Source: Candidatus Nitrospira nitrificans
Lineage (GTDB): Bacteria > Nitrospirota > Nitrospiria > Nitrospirales > Nitrospiraceae
Direction: 5' to 3'
Length of the DNA stretch: 64,000 nucleotides
NCBI RefSeq assembly: GCF_001458775.1
Contig: NZ_CZPZ01000009.1
Coordinates: 1-64,000 of the forward strand
Made by a program: the position numbers and the translations under genes. This document shows positions 16,620-25,335 of the stretch, one piece after another (the stretch's first letter is position 1; each line of letters begins with the position of its first letter). Under the pieces are notes generated by a model. That model saw only the letters and a list, made by a program, of their open reading frames with translations. It was not told the DNA's origin and did not search any database.

Positions 16620-17711
16620 TCGAAGTCCCCCCTTCAAGATACTCACGACCAGTGCCACAAGAGGGAATAGTCCCGCTGTGCCCATGATTCGCAAGGCACT
16701 GGCGCACCCTACTGCCTCACTGAGAAAGGCGAGAAACGGATAGAGGGTCTAATCAGCGTGGGGCGTCAGTCCGACGAGAGAGAATTTCAAGCCGGACACA
16801 AAGCTGATCCAGAGGCTAAAACCGCTCCTGCGGGACAGGGCTTTCCATCGTATAGATGAACGTCTGAGAGGCATACGTTACAAGCTACGGATTTCCTAGC
16901 ATGAACGGCCATCATACCGAAGAGGGATCCGAGGGAGGAGTTTGTCGTACGCAGGCTGCCAAGAGCCTTGCTTATCACTATAGAGGTGTACGATGACTGA
17001 CTGGTTATTGCACAGAACGTCTGAGTCTCCACAAAACCTTACGGGTTGCCTATCCTTAAGCTCTTGAAATTTGAGCCCGGTGAAGTGGTCAATTCACCTT
17101 ATCCAAAGCGGACAGTAAATGCCCATTCAGCAACCGTCGGTATTCGGCCACAAGCGGAAGTTCGGCGCGGAGATTGCGCCGCCGCAAAGCGGTCCTCAGC
17201 CCTGTCGCATTAACGTTCGCTATAACTGGGCCAATAGAACGGAAGCTGTCATATCCCGCCACACGCCTTCCTCCTATCGACCAGATCCGAAACCGTGCCT
17301 CTCAGATGTCAGCCTCAGCGCCGAATAGCATCGGCGTCGTGCCTGCCACATAAACCTGTTATCCTGCCGCACTCATGTTCACCTCAGCATACAGGAGTCC
17401 TTCCTACGAGGGGCAATGGAACGGACGGTGCGATACACCGCCATATGTTCAATGGTGATCAGGAACGAACGGCGCGGGAAATGCTGAAACCACCCAACAG
17501 TCATGAAAGCATTCCAACGTGCCCACGGGCTGTCAGTCAGTAACTGAGAATGCTCCCGTTACGCAAAGTACGTTTTGTCTCCAGGGATCGTCAGCGCAGT
17601 ATTTGCAAACGGTTAGAATCGCTGTGGCGCAATAGAACAGTTTCCGTTCCATTGCCCCTGGGACGACAGCTTGCCGATACGGTTGTAGAGCAGCTATGCT
17701 GAATCACTGGC
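16620..17711. other. Long stretch without a convincing gene
   Basis: Short frames have no ribosome sites and look like debris. The text around 17135-17195 resembles that around 18585-18625 (both contain a GTTCGGCGC..GAGAT.GC.CCG..GC.. .AAAGCGG pattern), suggesting two decayed copies of one sequence. A 249-bp segment with inverted ends lies at 17410-17658. Confidence 0.5.
17410..17658. repeat. 249-bp segment with 16-bp perfect terminal inverted repeats
   Basis: GGGGCAATGGAACGGA (17410-17425) is exactly the reverse complement of TCCGTTCCATTGCCCC (17643-17658). The inside has no ORF. Size and ends fit a MITE-like non-autonomous element or an IS remnant. I see no clear target-site duplication. 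Confidence 0.5.
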
Positions 17712-18383
17712 ATGACACGATCCGGCGTGATATTTTACCCGTTCCATCTGTGCCACGAGCGCACCTTGCAGTGGCTGCTGGAGCGGTATCAGCAGGTGCA
17801 TTTCCGGGACTATATGGCCATACAAGTCAGTCTTTTCTGCGGGACAATGGCCTTTCCCGACCGTATGGGAGATTCCTTCCCCGACCTCCTGGCAAGCAAG
17901 CGACTGGTGCAGGGGTACAACGTCAGCGGACCGCTCAAGCCGGACACCTGTATCGCCGTGGATCGTGATCTAACAGATTCAACTTGGCGTGAGCTCTTTC
18001 ATCGCGCACTGGTGGAGAATCGCCGATTCCAACGCGGCCTGTTCGACGGCACAGACATCACTGGGCGTCACAAAGATGGCCATGTCGAACAGCCCTTGAT
18101 GGTTCGTCTGAAGGATGTTTCATTCGAGACGACTCCCTTTACGGTGGCCGGTATCCGTCAACTCAGCCGGCGACGGCTCATCGGCAGAGAAGCTGATCTC
18201 TTCGACTATGGCCTTGCCCTACTGAAAACCTCCGCCTCACTGGTGTATACCATACAACTGGCGACGGCTGAACAGCTGGCCGTTGCGACTGACTCGCACG
18301 CCCATTTCACATTACTCACTCGGATTATAGAACGAATGGGCTTCACGATCGAGAATGGGTTGGTCGAACAAGGCATGTCTTAA
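17712..18383 (+). CDS. Conserved hypothetical protein
   Basis: 223 residues, mixed alpha/beta, no signal or membrane segment. It starts MTRSGVIFYPFHLCHERTLQ; other marked segments are VHFRDYMAIQVSLFCGTMAF, ALVENRRFQRGLFDG and DYGLALLKTSASLVYTIQL. The protein looks complete and well ordered, so it is probably real and conserved, but I do not recognise a function. It stands alone between decayed stretches. Confidence 0.65.
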   Translation: MTRSGVIFYPFHLCHERTLQWLLERYQQVHFRDYMAIQVSLFCGTMAFPDRMGDSFPDLLASKRLVQGYNVSGPLKPDTCIAVDRDLTDSTWRELFHRALVENRRFQRGLFDGTDITGRHKDGHVEQPLMVRLKDVSFETTPFTVAGIRQLSRRRLIGREADLFDYGLALLKTSASLVYTIQLATAEQLAVATDSHAHFTLLTRIIERMGFTIENGLVEQGMS

Positions 18384-18633
18384 CCCATACACTCAGGTCT
18401 GCTAGAACCTCCGCCCATGCCTGCCCCATCAACGCCCCAAACAATTCCGGATGTCACTGAAGACATTGAGACCGGCAGCGGCAGCGGATTGGGGAGAAGC
18501 CGGGATAACTCATATTCGATCAGATGAGGGCAAATGACGCCATGTACTTCTGCTTTGGGTCTGATTTCGACGGTCGCAGAACGGCCGAGTATGGTTCGGC
18601 GCCGAGATCGCACCGTCATAAAGCGGCACGGCG

Positions 18634-18905
18634 GTGGAAACGGTGGGACCGTTGGACGAGGCTCGGTTAAAACGAGAGCTCAAAGATCGGCTGTCTAACT
18701 TGAGGGGACTGCTGAGGCGCCATGTGGCTGGGGCACGGCAACTCCTCAAGATCCTGTTGGATCGTCCGCTCAGGTTTGAGACGGTTCAGGACGGCGAGAG
18801 GCGGGGGTATCGGATCTGGGGAATAGGCAGTTATCTGCCACTCCTTGGGTACGCGAAAGAATCCATGCTCCCTAGTGCATGGTGTCCCCAACGGGATTTG
18901 AACCC
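18634..18905 (+). pseudogene. Second serine-recombinase C-terminal remnant
   Basis: The frame gives LKRELKDRLSNLRGLLRRHV, then ARQLLKILLDRPLRF and a degenerate RRGYRIWGIG, matching the rglLrrhv.qaRqlLrklL ... Y.f.G pattern of large serine recombinase C-termini. The expected terminal SPTG is read in another frame from the tRNA-Glu 3' end itself (GTG TCC CCA ACG GGA at 18882-18896). No catalytic domain remains. The relic abuts tRNA-Glu exactly as expected for an element integrated at that tRNA. Confidence 0.65.
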
Positions 18906-18957
18906 GTGTTACTGCCTTGAAAGGGCAATGTCCTAGGCCAGGCTAGACGATGGGGAC
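18880..18957 (-). tRNA. tRNA-Glu (TTC)
   Basis: Minus strand begins GTCCCCATCGTCTAGCC. The anticodon loop CTTTCAA gives anticodon TTC (18919-18921). The T arm reads CGGGTTCAAATCCCG, and the acceptor closes GGGGAC with A and an encoded CCA. All stems pair. Its 3' end is the candidate attachment core of the decayed elements to the left. Confidence 0.95.
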
Positions 18958-19106
18958 GCGCCACTATCGATAAACGAACAGAGGCACTCATACCACAGTC
19001 GTGCCGGCCCTGTCACTAGGACTGCTTTGCAGGTACTGCGAAGAGAAAAGACGGAAAGACTCATGGTTACACGAGAAGGCCCGATGTGTAGTGGGTGACG
19101 ATTGAG

Positions 19107-19667
19107 TTATCGAATAGGTTGATAGGATGGTAACTCTGCTTCCATTTCTTTGAGGGGGCGGCAGGCTTGGTCTTTCGGTGAAAGAAGCGCCTCGCTGATC
19201 GGCCAATGGATCCCCAGGGCCGGATCGTTCCACAAAATACCTCGCTCATTCCTCGGCGAATAATAGGCGGTGCACTTATAGAGAAACGTTGCGGTCTCGC
19301 TCGTGACACAAAAACCATGAGCGCATCCAGGGGGAATGTACAGCTGGTAAAGGGTTTTACCCGATAGCTCGATGCCATACCATTTCCCGAACGTCGGCGA
19401 CCCCTTTCGGATATCGACGACGACGTCGTAGATGGTCCCCTCAAGGGCCATGACGAGTTTCCCCTGAGCCTGTGGCTCCTGAAAATGCAGACCGCGGACC
19501 GTGTTTCGCACCGACCGTGAGCAGTTATCTTGCACGAAGTGCTCGGTGATGCCTGCCTCAGCGTAGCGCTGCTGATGATACGTTTCCGTGAAGCAGCCTC
19601 GATAGTCCGAAATGACGGACGGTTCGAGAAAAAGGACCCCGTGAATGGCAATTGGCGTCACACGCAC
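19107..19667 (-). CDS. rfbC: dTDP-4-dehydrorhamnose 3,5-epimerase
   Basis: 186 residues, the normal length. RfbC epimerises C3 and C5 of dTDP-4-keto-6-deoxyglucose on the way to dTDP-rhamnose for surface polysaccharide. Seen: FLEPSVISDYRGCFTETY at the start, NCSRSVRNTVRGLHFQ with the catalytic His of RGLHFQ, GTIYDVVVDIRKGSPTFGKW, then IPPGCAHGFCV and the Tyr of CTAYYSP. All key residues are present. The other rhamnose genes (rfbA, B, D) are not in the window. Confidence 0.96.
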   Translation of the reverse strand: MRVTPIAIHGVLFLEPSVISDYRGCFTETYHQQRYAEAGITEHFVQDNCSRSVRNTVRGLHFQEPQAQGKLVMALEGTIYDVVVDIRKGSPTFGKWYGIELSGKTLYQLYIPPGCAHGFCVTSETATFLYKCTAYYSPRNERGILWNDPALGIHWPISEALLSPKDQACRPLKEMEAELPSYQPIR

Positions 19668-19680
19668 GGCATCCCCTCGT

Positions 19681-20106
19681 TCATGGCGTCGGGTTGGATT
19701 TGCGAGGTGGATGATCTGGAGGATCGACGGACGTAGGATGGTCGGGATACAATTGTCCCAATCGATCGATCAACGGACTGGCTTCAGGGGTGCTGGTCAT
19801 GCGAGCCTCGCTCACCGGATGGTCCCACACCAAGGTCGTAATGTTTGCCTCCTGGAAGAGGGATCGGATCGTGGCAGCGCAGGCGTCGAGCGTGAGTTCC
19901 GTTCCTCCTCGGAGGTCCAGCACGCGTTCGTGAGGGGTGGTGGGTGGCGGTTCGGTGTGAATGAGGGCCCAGCAGCGATCAAAAATCGTTTGCCGCAGTT
20001 CTTGCGAGACATTGATCGTCGACAGATCTGCCGTACAGAGTGCCGACACAAATAACACGAATTGGAGATCGGGCATGCCTGGATTCTGAACATCGAGAGA
20101 CGGCAT
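19681..20106 (-). CDS. Hypothetical protein upstream of rfbC
   Basis: Up to 141 residues; a start at 20076 (MPDLQFVLFVSALCTADLST) is also possible. Contains SQELRQTIFDRCWALIHTEP and DACAATIRSLFQEANITTLV; the C-terminus is proline-rich. It ends 13 bases before the rfbC start and so may be co-transcribed. No family recognised. Confidence 0.5.
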   Translation of the reverse strand: MPSLDVQNPGMPDLQFVLFVSALCTADLSTINVSQELRQTIFDRCWALIHTEPPPTTPHERVLDLRGGTELTLDACAATIRSLFQEANITTLVWDHPVSEARMTSTPEASPLIDRLGQLYPDHPTSVDPPDHPPRKSNPTP

Positions 20107-20196
20107 ATTGATCTATTATCAAGAGAGACGGTGGACGAGTCAACACTCGTCCACTGGAGAGATTGAGAGTGTGTATATGAATGAGGAACGACGGAT

Positions 20197-20472
20197 ATGG
20201 TGACCATCGTACTGACCGGACAATTGCAAACCGTGGATGGAGAGTGTGATCTGGCATGCGACATCGATCGATCGATGTCGGTTCGCCAACTGATCCAGAG
20301 ACAAGGAGTTCAGCTTCGGCATCTGCTGCAGCTCCTGCGTGAGAAGAAAGTGCTGGTAACCATCAATAAGAAGATCGCCAGCGAGGACTCGCTTGTTCAG
20401 GATGGGGATGCGATTCGTCTGATCGGACACGACGGGATGGGGGGCAGTGGACTTGGACCATCGCACCACTAA
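20197..20472 (+). CDS. MoaD/ThiS-like beta-grasp protein with C-terminal extension
   Basis: 91 residues with the ubiquitin-like MoaD/ThiS fold: MVTIVLTGQLQTVDGECDL, a MSVRQLIQRQGVQLRHLLQL helix, VLVTINKKIASEDSLVQDGD and AIRLIGHDGMGGSG. Members accept sulfur at a C-terminal Gly-Gly. Here the GG is followed by about nine more residues (SGLGPSHH), so it would need trimming, or it is not a sulfur carrier. No moaE, thiG or JAMM protease is adjacent. The ending may also mean a role in protein tagging, which is speculation. Confidence 0.75.
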   Translation: MVTIVLTGQLQTVDGECDLACDIDRSMSVRQLIQRQGVQLRHLLQLLREKKVLVTINKKIASEDSLVQDGDAIRLIGHDGMGGSGLGPSHH

Positions 20473-20492
20473 CCCATAACCCATTGGCAAGA

Positions 20493-20531
20493 AAAGCCAA
20501 GGGCCGAGACCTGTTTGGCCTCGACCCTTGG
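20493..20531 (-). terminator. Terminator of the HU gene
   Basis: On the minus strand CCAAGGGTCGAG pairs with CTCGGCCCTTGG (12 bp, one mismatch), followed by CTTTTCTT. It lies about 80 bases after the HU stop codon. Confidence 0.75.
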
Positions 20532-20609
20532 GTGTATCGTGAGAGGCAGCGGATGGACCCCCAACTCAGTGGATCTGGCGCTGCAGCAAAGCCGGGACAG
20601 GAATTCTTC

Positions 20610-20897
20610 TTATTTCTTGCCGAGAATTGCGTCCTTAGCGGCCTTGGCTACACGGAACTTGACCACGCGTTTTGCCGGGATCTTGATTTCCGCACCGGTC
20701 TGAGGATTGCGGCCGATGCGCGCCTTGCGGTTCGCCAGTTTGAGCTTGCCGATACCGGGCACCGTGAAGACATTCTTGGCTTCGCGATAGGCCAGGGCCG
20801 CGAAATCATCAAGAATCTGAACCGCCCCTTTCTTCGTGATGCCGGCTTTCCCGGCAAGGTAATCTGCAATCTGCGATTTCGTCATTGATTTTGCCAT
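20610..20897 (-). CDS. HU-family DNA-binding protein
   Basis: 95 residues from ATG 20897, set by AAGGAGG eight bases upstream. Residues 1-95 are the whole HU/IHF fold: MAKSMTKSQIADYLAGKAGI, the dimer helix VQILDDFAALAYREAKN, GIGKLKLANRKARIGRNPQT, and the DNA-binding arm with its conserved RNPQTGAEIKIPAK. It bends and compacts DNA as a dimer. The gene is monocistronic and has its own terminator. Confidence 0.97.
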   Translation of the reverse strand: MAKSMTKSQIADYLAGKAGITKKGAVQILDDFAALAYREAKNVFTVPGIGKLKLANRKARIGRNPQTGAEIKIPAKRVVKFRVAKAAKDAILGKK

Positions 20898-21189
20898 TCG
20901 TGAACCTCCTTGAGGGTAAGGGATACAGTGAGTCGATATGTCTCCTGACGCGCCTCGTGAAAACACATCCTGGTTATTCTGGGGTCGCCGGTGCGCGTAC
21001 TCGTGATCACATCGTCAAAACCCGCGAGAGTGTAGCCAAGAGTAGGAAGCGTGTCAACGAGAAAAACGCACGTCTGGCGTGGAGAAATGCATGCACTACC
21101 CCTTGCGGTTGATGCAAATGGAAGGGTAGAGTAGAGCTGGATGGACCTCGCCGCTCAGCATAAACGGCTCTTGACCATGGTGAAAATGC

Positions 21190-21750
21190 GTGGGTAAAGA
21201 CCTGCCTATATTACCCTTAGGTGCGGATAGTCAAGCGCCCGAACAGCTTGACGACATTCTTTATACTCGGGTTTTCTGCCAGAAGGAAAACTCCCCTCCG
21301 CTGCAACTCCTGATCGACTTTCTGAAGTCGCGCGGGCAAACCCCCATCGTTCCGGCCGATCTCCAGCAAGGAGCCCTTGAGGAATGGGCCTGGGTGCAGG
21401 TGACATTGGGCTACCATCGTGAACGGAAACCGATTCACCTTTTTTGCGTCCGTGATCGCGGCAGCTATCGAGATGTCTTCGAGCAGGAGAAAAAGATCTT
21501 CCTGGATCTTCTCGCCGCGCACTCCGACATTGACGCGCAACTCGCGCTGGAATATGTGACTCGTTGCCGATTTATCCTGACGACGCGCATGGCAGAGGGC
21601 GATGTGACCGACGAAGGCTATGATTTCAATGGGTGGATCCTTGAGTTCTATCAGGAGCAGTGTAACGGGATCGTTCAAATCGACAGGCAAGGTTTCTACT
21701 CGCCCAAGGGCGATCTCATCGTGGACATGTCGGCAGCCGCTGAAGACTAA
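21190..21750 (+). CDS. Hypothetical protein upstream of a YkgJ-like gene
   Basis: 186 residues from a GTG at 21190. Cytoplasmic alpha/beta protein with LDDILYTRVFCQKENSPPLQ, GALEEWAWVQVTLGYHRERK and MAEGDVTDEGYDFNGWILEF. No known domain. It ends 17 bases before the cysteine-cluster gene on the same strand, so the two probably form an operon. Confidence 0.65.
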   Translation: MGKDLPILPLGADSQAPEQLDDILYTRVFCQKENSPPLQLLIDFLKSRGQTPIVPADLQQGALEEWAWVQVTLGYHRERKPIHLFCVRDRGSYRDVFEQEKKIFLDLLAAHSDIDAQLALEYVTRCRFILTTRMAEGDVTDEGYDFNGWILEFYQEQCNGIVQIDRQGFYSPKGDLIVDMSAAAED

Positions 21751-21767
21751 GCGAAGAGGGCAATCCC

Positions 21768-22373
21768 TTGCGGCCGTCTCCACTATTTGAAAAGACCGCT
21801 CGGTGGTTTCATCGTGCGAACGCCGCCCTCCTAGGCACTCTCCCCTGTACTCAAGGCTGCAGTCACTGTTGTATCGGTCTGTTTCCCGTGACGATTCTCG
21901 ACAGACAAGCACTTCGGTTGGGTCTCCGAACGCTTCCGGATGAGCACAGGAAGCGGATCGAACGGACAGCGGCGGAACAAGTCTCTGCGCTCACCGCCGC
22001 CGCGCCACAACTGAACACGAATCGTTTCATCGACCAGTGGCCGGAGGAGGAGAGCCGACAACTCATCGAACGGTTCGATACCTGGCCTTGTCCGGCTTTG
22101 GAGCAAAATGGAAGCTGTGGCCTCTATCAGTTTCGGCCGCTGGTCTGTCGTTCCATGGGTGTGCCCCCGGAGGACGGCGGCTGTGTCAGTGGCGCCTGTG
22201 CCGTTCAAACGGCTGTTCCATTGATTCGGCTCTCAAAAACCATTCGCGAGGAAGAGAATCATCTCGCAGGGATGGAAGCGGAGGAAATTGAAGCGCTGCG
22301 CCGCCATGACGGTGCCGAGGGAGAAGAACTGTTTCTGCCCTATGCGTTTTTATCCGATGCCGGAGCGTGGTGA
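21768..22373 (+). CDS. YkgJ-family cysteine-cluster protein
   Basis: 201 residues. The family pattern is TQGCSHCCIGLFPVTILD at about 28-45, then a partner CPALEQNGSCGLYQFRPLVC near 110-130 and CVSGACAV. These cysteines are thought to bind zinc or an iron-sulfur cluster; function is unproven. The start is a TTG or GTG-like codon at 21768, not well supported. A second family member lies at 57559. Confidence 0.85.
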   Translation: MRPSPLFEKTARWFHRANAALLGTLPCTQGCSHCCIGLFPVTILDRQALRLGLRTLPDEHRKRIERTAAEQVSALTAAAPQLNTNRFIDQWPEEESRQLIERFDTWPCPALEQNGSCGLYQFRPLVCRSMGVPPEDGGCVSGACAVQTAVPLIRLSKTIREEENHLAGMEAEEIEALRRHDGAEGEELFLPYAFLSDAGAW

Positions 22374-22647
22374 AGCACAAACACGACTCGCCACATTATT
22401 CATGACGATTCGTTGCAAATCGCGAAGTCGCCCAGCAAGATAGGCATGTAGAGCCTCAAAGGACCGAAGCGTCTCGAAACAGTACGTGGAGGCTACGAGG
22501 GGCGAGCCTGCCTGCTGGTAGTCCGCTGCGCCGCACGCCAGCCCGTCGCAGCGGCGAGCCCATGATTGCGCCAGAATGGCTCATGACCACTGCGCGGTAG
22601 ACAGCATATTTCCCGCTGTGCTAAGGTGACCGTCCTTGGTTGAGGGA

Positions 22648-22724
22648 GCGCCTGTAGCTCAGCTGGATAGAGCATCAGCCTCCGGAGCTGAGGGCCACAG
22701 GTTCAAATCCTGTCAGGCGCACCA
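22648..22724 (+). tRNA. tRNA-Arg (CCG)
   Basis: GCGCCTG pairs with CAGGCGC; the D arm is GCTCAGCTGGATAGAGC; the anticodon loop CTCCGGA gives CCG (22682-22684); the T arm is CAGGTTCAAATCCTG; CCA is encoded. It lies 42 bases before tRNA-Lys and is probably transcribed with it. Confidence 0.96.
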
Positions 22725-22766
22725 AACCGCGTTTTGTTCTCGGCATCGACAATTCAATACCCGGTG

Positions 22767-22844
<78 letters not shown>

Positions 22845-23324
22845 ATCAACCACTTACAACCACATTCCTGCCCGCATCCGATCGGTGTAGACGCTGTGTA
22901 GACGGATCGGAAGCAAATACTTTTTGCTCTTCGAGGTTTTTTGCTTTTAACTCTGCCGAAGCTCAAAAGGAGCTTTTTCAAGAGCTGTACACCATGAAAG
23001 TTTTCGTCACCAATTTTCTATAGACGACAAGACTGGCAGAAAACTGCTGCAGACAGATGCTTATAAGCTAATTAGACTTCAGATTACCTGGCGACTTTTT
23101 CGAGCTTTTAGGAAACTCTCACCGTGCTGTATCGTGCCGGGTCTCCATGGACATTTCCAATCCTTTGGTGACAAGATGCGGTACTAGTTCCACAGCAGAA
23201 ATCTATTCTACGCTCTAGCGGGAGTGCAGATTTTATAGAACTTTGGCGGCCCCACCAGAGTACAGGTAACCCACCCTACATAGTGGTCACAGGACCAGAC
23301 ACGCATTTCTAACCACTCCAGGCT
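22845..23324. other. Island left end, non-coding
   Basis: 480 bases without a convincing ORF, AT-richer than the host. They contain the 21-bp repeat at 22883-22903 that is also found near attR. This is the expected place for recombinase and excisionase arm sites. Confidence 0.5.
22883..22903 (+). repeat. Arm-type direct repeat, left copy
   Basis: 21 bases containing GTGTAGACGCTGTGTAGAC, itself two GTGTAGAC units, exactly repeated at 49336-49356 near attR and partly at 27959-27977. Likely recombinase arm-binding sites (inference). Confidence 0.65.
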
Positions 23325-23966
23325 ATGAGCCGAAGGTTAATAGAGTACGTAGGAGCAAACTGCAACTACTCACATAGCAATGAGGCAAGATTTCAGATGT
23401 ACTTGCTGGACAGCACCGATCTTCGCTTGCGGTTTGGATTGATAGCATTGCAAATATGTCTCGCTTTGAGTGCGCCAATCTACCTATGGATACAGCCTGA
23501 AAGCGCCCCCCTCGGATATCACTCAATGTTGGAATGGGATAAGTGGATCCTTGTGCTATCCGCAATGACCTGCACCTGGAAATGCCTCGAATATATTCGG
23601 CAGCTTCATGGGTCCCGCTACTCTGAAGCGGTGATTAGCTATTTTGTCAATCTTCGACTCAGCGACCATCAATTGCATGGCACGGTATTCGTCGCAATCC
23701 TTGAGGAAACCCTCTACAGGGGACTAATTAGCCCTTTTGCATCTCCTTACATATCCGTGATTGCCTTTTCACTTTCCCACAAAGGCACATGGGTGAGATT
23801 ATCCTCCCTACTCTTTGCAATATGCATGGAGCTTTCTTTATCTTGGTCGGCAAGTTTAGTCTTATGCATTGCAATTCACACAGCGGTAAACATAACCACA
23901 TGGTTCTACATTAGAACCATTCCAATAAAGACAACAACCGAAGGCACAATTGCAATTGCACTGTAA
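23325..23966 (+). CDS. CPBP-type intramembrane protease-like protein
   Basis: 213 residues (a start at 23400 gives 188). Mostly membrane helices. The three CPBP/Abi motifs can be read: EETLYRG (Glu-Glu-x3-Arg), FSLSHKG (Phe-x3-His) and HTAVN (His-x3-Asn). The glutamic intramembrane proteases of this family include Rce1-like and bacteriocin-immunity members. The spacing between motifs 1 and 2 is short, so activity is uncertain. It is the first of three plus-strand genes, followed after 39 bases by the P-loop gene. Confidence 0.68.
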   Translation: MSRRLIEYVGANCNYSHSNEARFQMYLLDSTDLRLRFGLIALQICLALSAPIYLWIQPESAPLGYHSMLEWDKWILVLSAMTCTWKCLEYIRQLHGSRYSEAVISYFVNLRLSDHQLHGTVFVAILEETLYRGLISPFASPYISVIAFSLSHKGTWVRLSSLLFAICMELSLSWSASLVLCIAIHTAVNITTWFYIRTIPIKTTTEGTIAIAL

Positions 23967-24005
23967 GACGATTAGGGGCACACCCTCAACAAAGGCTATT
24001 CCCAG

Positions 24006-25088
24006 ATGGTCCAAAGTAATTGGTCAAAAACAGCAAAATGGGCCTCGTGTCTACGCACTATTCGGCGCGATGAAGTTGGCAGATTTGAACAACGGATGCC
24101 ACGCGCCGGAGATGTTGTTGTATGTCGAGTTGAAGTGGCCGCATTCCCTCATTCGGTCATTGAGGATACATCAGGACGCCTACAGTCTCTGTTCCCAGGG
24201 GACATTCTGTTAACAACAGTTGCCAATAGAGAATCGACACGATGGAATGTTGGGAAAATTCCAGAAGATGATGTTTACAAAGCGGGCCGGCAGCTATCCA
24301 TACTTAGCGTTCAAGGAATAATAGGAGAACTGACAGAAACGGCCTGCGACCATCAAGAGTACGAAACTCGCGTAAGCGTCCTCGGGGTAGCAATCAGGGA
24401 TAACTACCTCACTGTAAATATCTCGGATTATGCACTTACGCCATTGGAGTATGGTGGACCAACCCAACTTCCGTTAACCATCCTAATAACTGGCTCGTCG
24501 GCTGAGGCCGGGAAGACAACAGCTGCAATTAATATAATGCGCCGTCTCATTCGGGAAGGTCATAGTGTGACGGCGCTAAAAGCTACAGGCACAGCGTCCA
24601 TGATTGAACGTGAAATCTATGCAGATGCTGGTGCATCTCGCGTAATCGATCCCATTGATTTCGGGTTAGCGACGACTTATTATGCTCCCTCTGATGGTGA
24701 CTTAATAAAGAGCAGGTTCCTGGGATGCCTTTATTACATATCAAAATTGAATTGCAGTTCGTTAATAGTCGAATGTGGAGGTGATCCCATTGGTGCCAAT
24801 GTCCCGCTTTTCCTAACCGCACTCAGAGAATGTGGAGGGCCTCAGTTCCACGTATCATCCGCGTCAGATTGCCTTGCGGCCTTAGGGTTAAAAGCTCTCT
24901 TTCAAACAATCAATCTTCAAGTGAATCTTTTTTGCGGACGCTGCACCGATACCACGCTTCTAAAAAATAGAACAATGATCCTGACAGGCATACCAGCACT
25001 GAACCTTGCAACAGACGCCGACAATGAGGCTCTTTCCGCCATGATCAGAAAACTCACAGGCGCAAACCATCCAGAGGAAAATCGATAA
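24006..25088 (+). CDS. P-loop NTPase with novel N-terminal domain
   Basis: 360 residues. Residues about 1-155 form an unrecognised domain (VGRFEQRMPRAGDVVVCRVE, GDILLTTVANRESTRW). Residues about 160-345 are a P-loop ATPase resembling MobB, dethiobiotin-synthetase or DUF1611 proteins: Walker A GSSAEAGKTT after LTILIT, then HSVTALKATGTASMIEREI, DPIDFGLATTYY and SLIVECGGDPIGAN. These families make small-molecule ligases or kinases. The stop TAA shares a base with the next start (ATAATG), so the genes are coupled. The substrate is unknown. Confidence 0.65.
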   Translation: MVQSNWSKTAKWASCLRTIRRDEVGRFEQRMPRAGDVVVCRVEVAAFPHSVIEDTSGRLQSLFPGDILLTTVANRESTRWNVGKIPEDDVYKAGRQLSILSVQGIIGELTETACDHQEYETRVSVLGVAIRDNYLTVNISDYALTPLEYGGPTQLPLTILITGSSAEAGKTTAAINIMRRLIREGHSVTALKATGTASMIEREIYADAGASRVIDPIDFGLATTYYAPSDGDLIKSRFLGCLYYISKLNCSSLIVECGGDPIGANVPLFLTALRECGGPQFHVSSASDCLAALGLKALFQTINLQVNLFCGRCTDTTLLKNRTMILTGIPALNLATDADNEALSAMIRKLTGANHPEENR

Positions 25089-25288
25089 TGCTCTTCGATG
25101 CACCTGCAATTAGGAAAAAGCTGGGTACGGTTAAAGTCCTTAGGGCCATCAAGGTCGATGATACAAATTACCTGGCCGTAGCAAAAGCTTTGGGCCTCAA
25201 TGTGAAACTCAAAGGAGTTACTCCTTCAACAATTTACATTGTTCAAGAGGCACCAGAAATTCAGAAAAAGACAAAGAATAAGCCATAG
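25088..25288 (+). CDS. 66-residue protein coupled to the P-loop gene
   Basis: Starts at ATG 25088 overlapping the upstream stop. It has a small two-part sequence: PAIRKKLGTVKVLRAIKVDD and ALGLNVKLKGVTPSTIYIVQ, then a lysine-rich tail KKTKNKP. No signal or cysteine. Coupling to the ATPase suggests it is its partner or substrate. No family recognised. Confidence 0.6.
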   Translation: MLFDAPAIRKKLGTVKVLRAIKVDDTNYLAVAKALGLNVKLKGVTPSTIYIVQEAPEIQKKTKNKP

Positions 25289-25335
25289 CGCCTTATCTGC
25301 GGACACATTTCTCGGGAGATCCTCTCTTAATCAGC

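Noticed and set aside
18634-18936. A functional small protein ending CPQRDLNPCYCLERAMS
   Set aside because: That tail is just the tRNA-Glu gene read in a wrong frame; the earlier part is a recombinase remnant.
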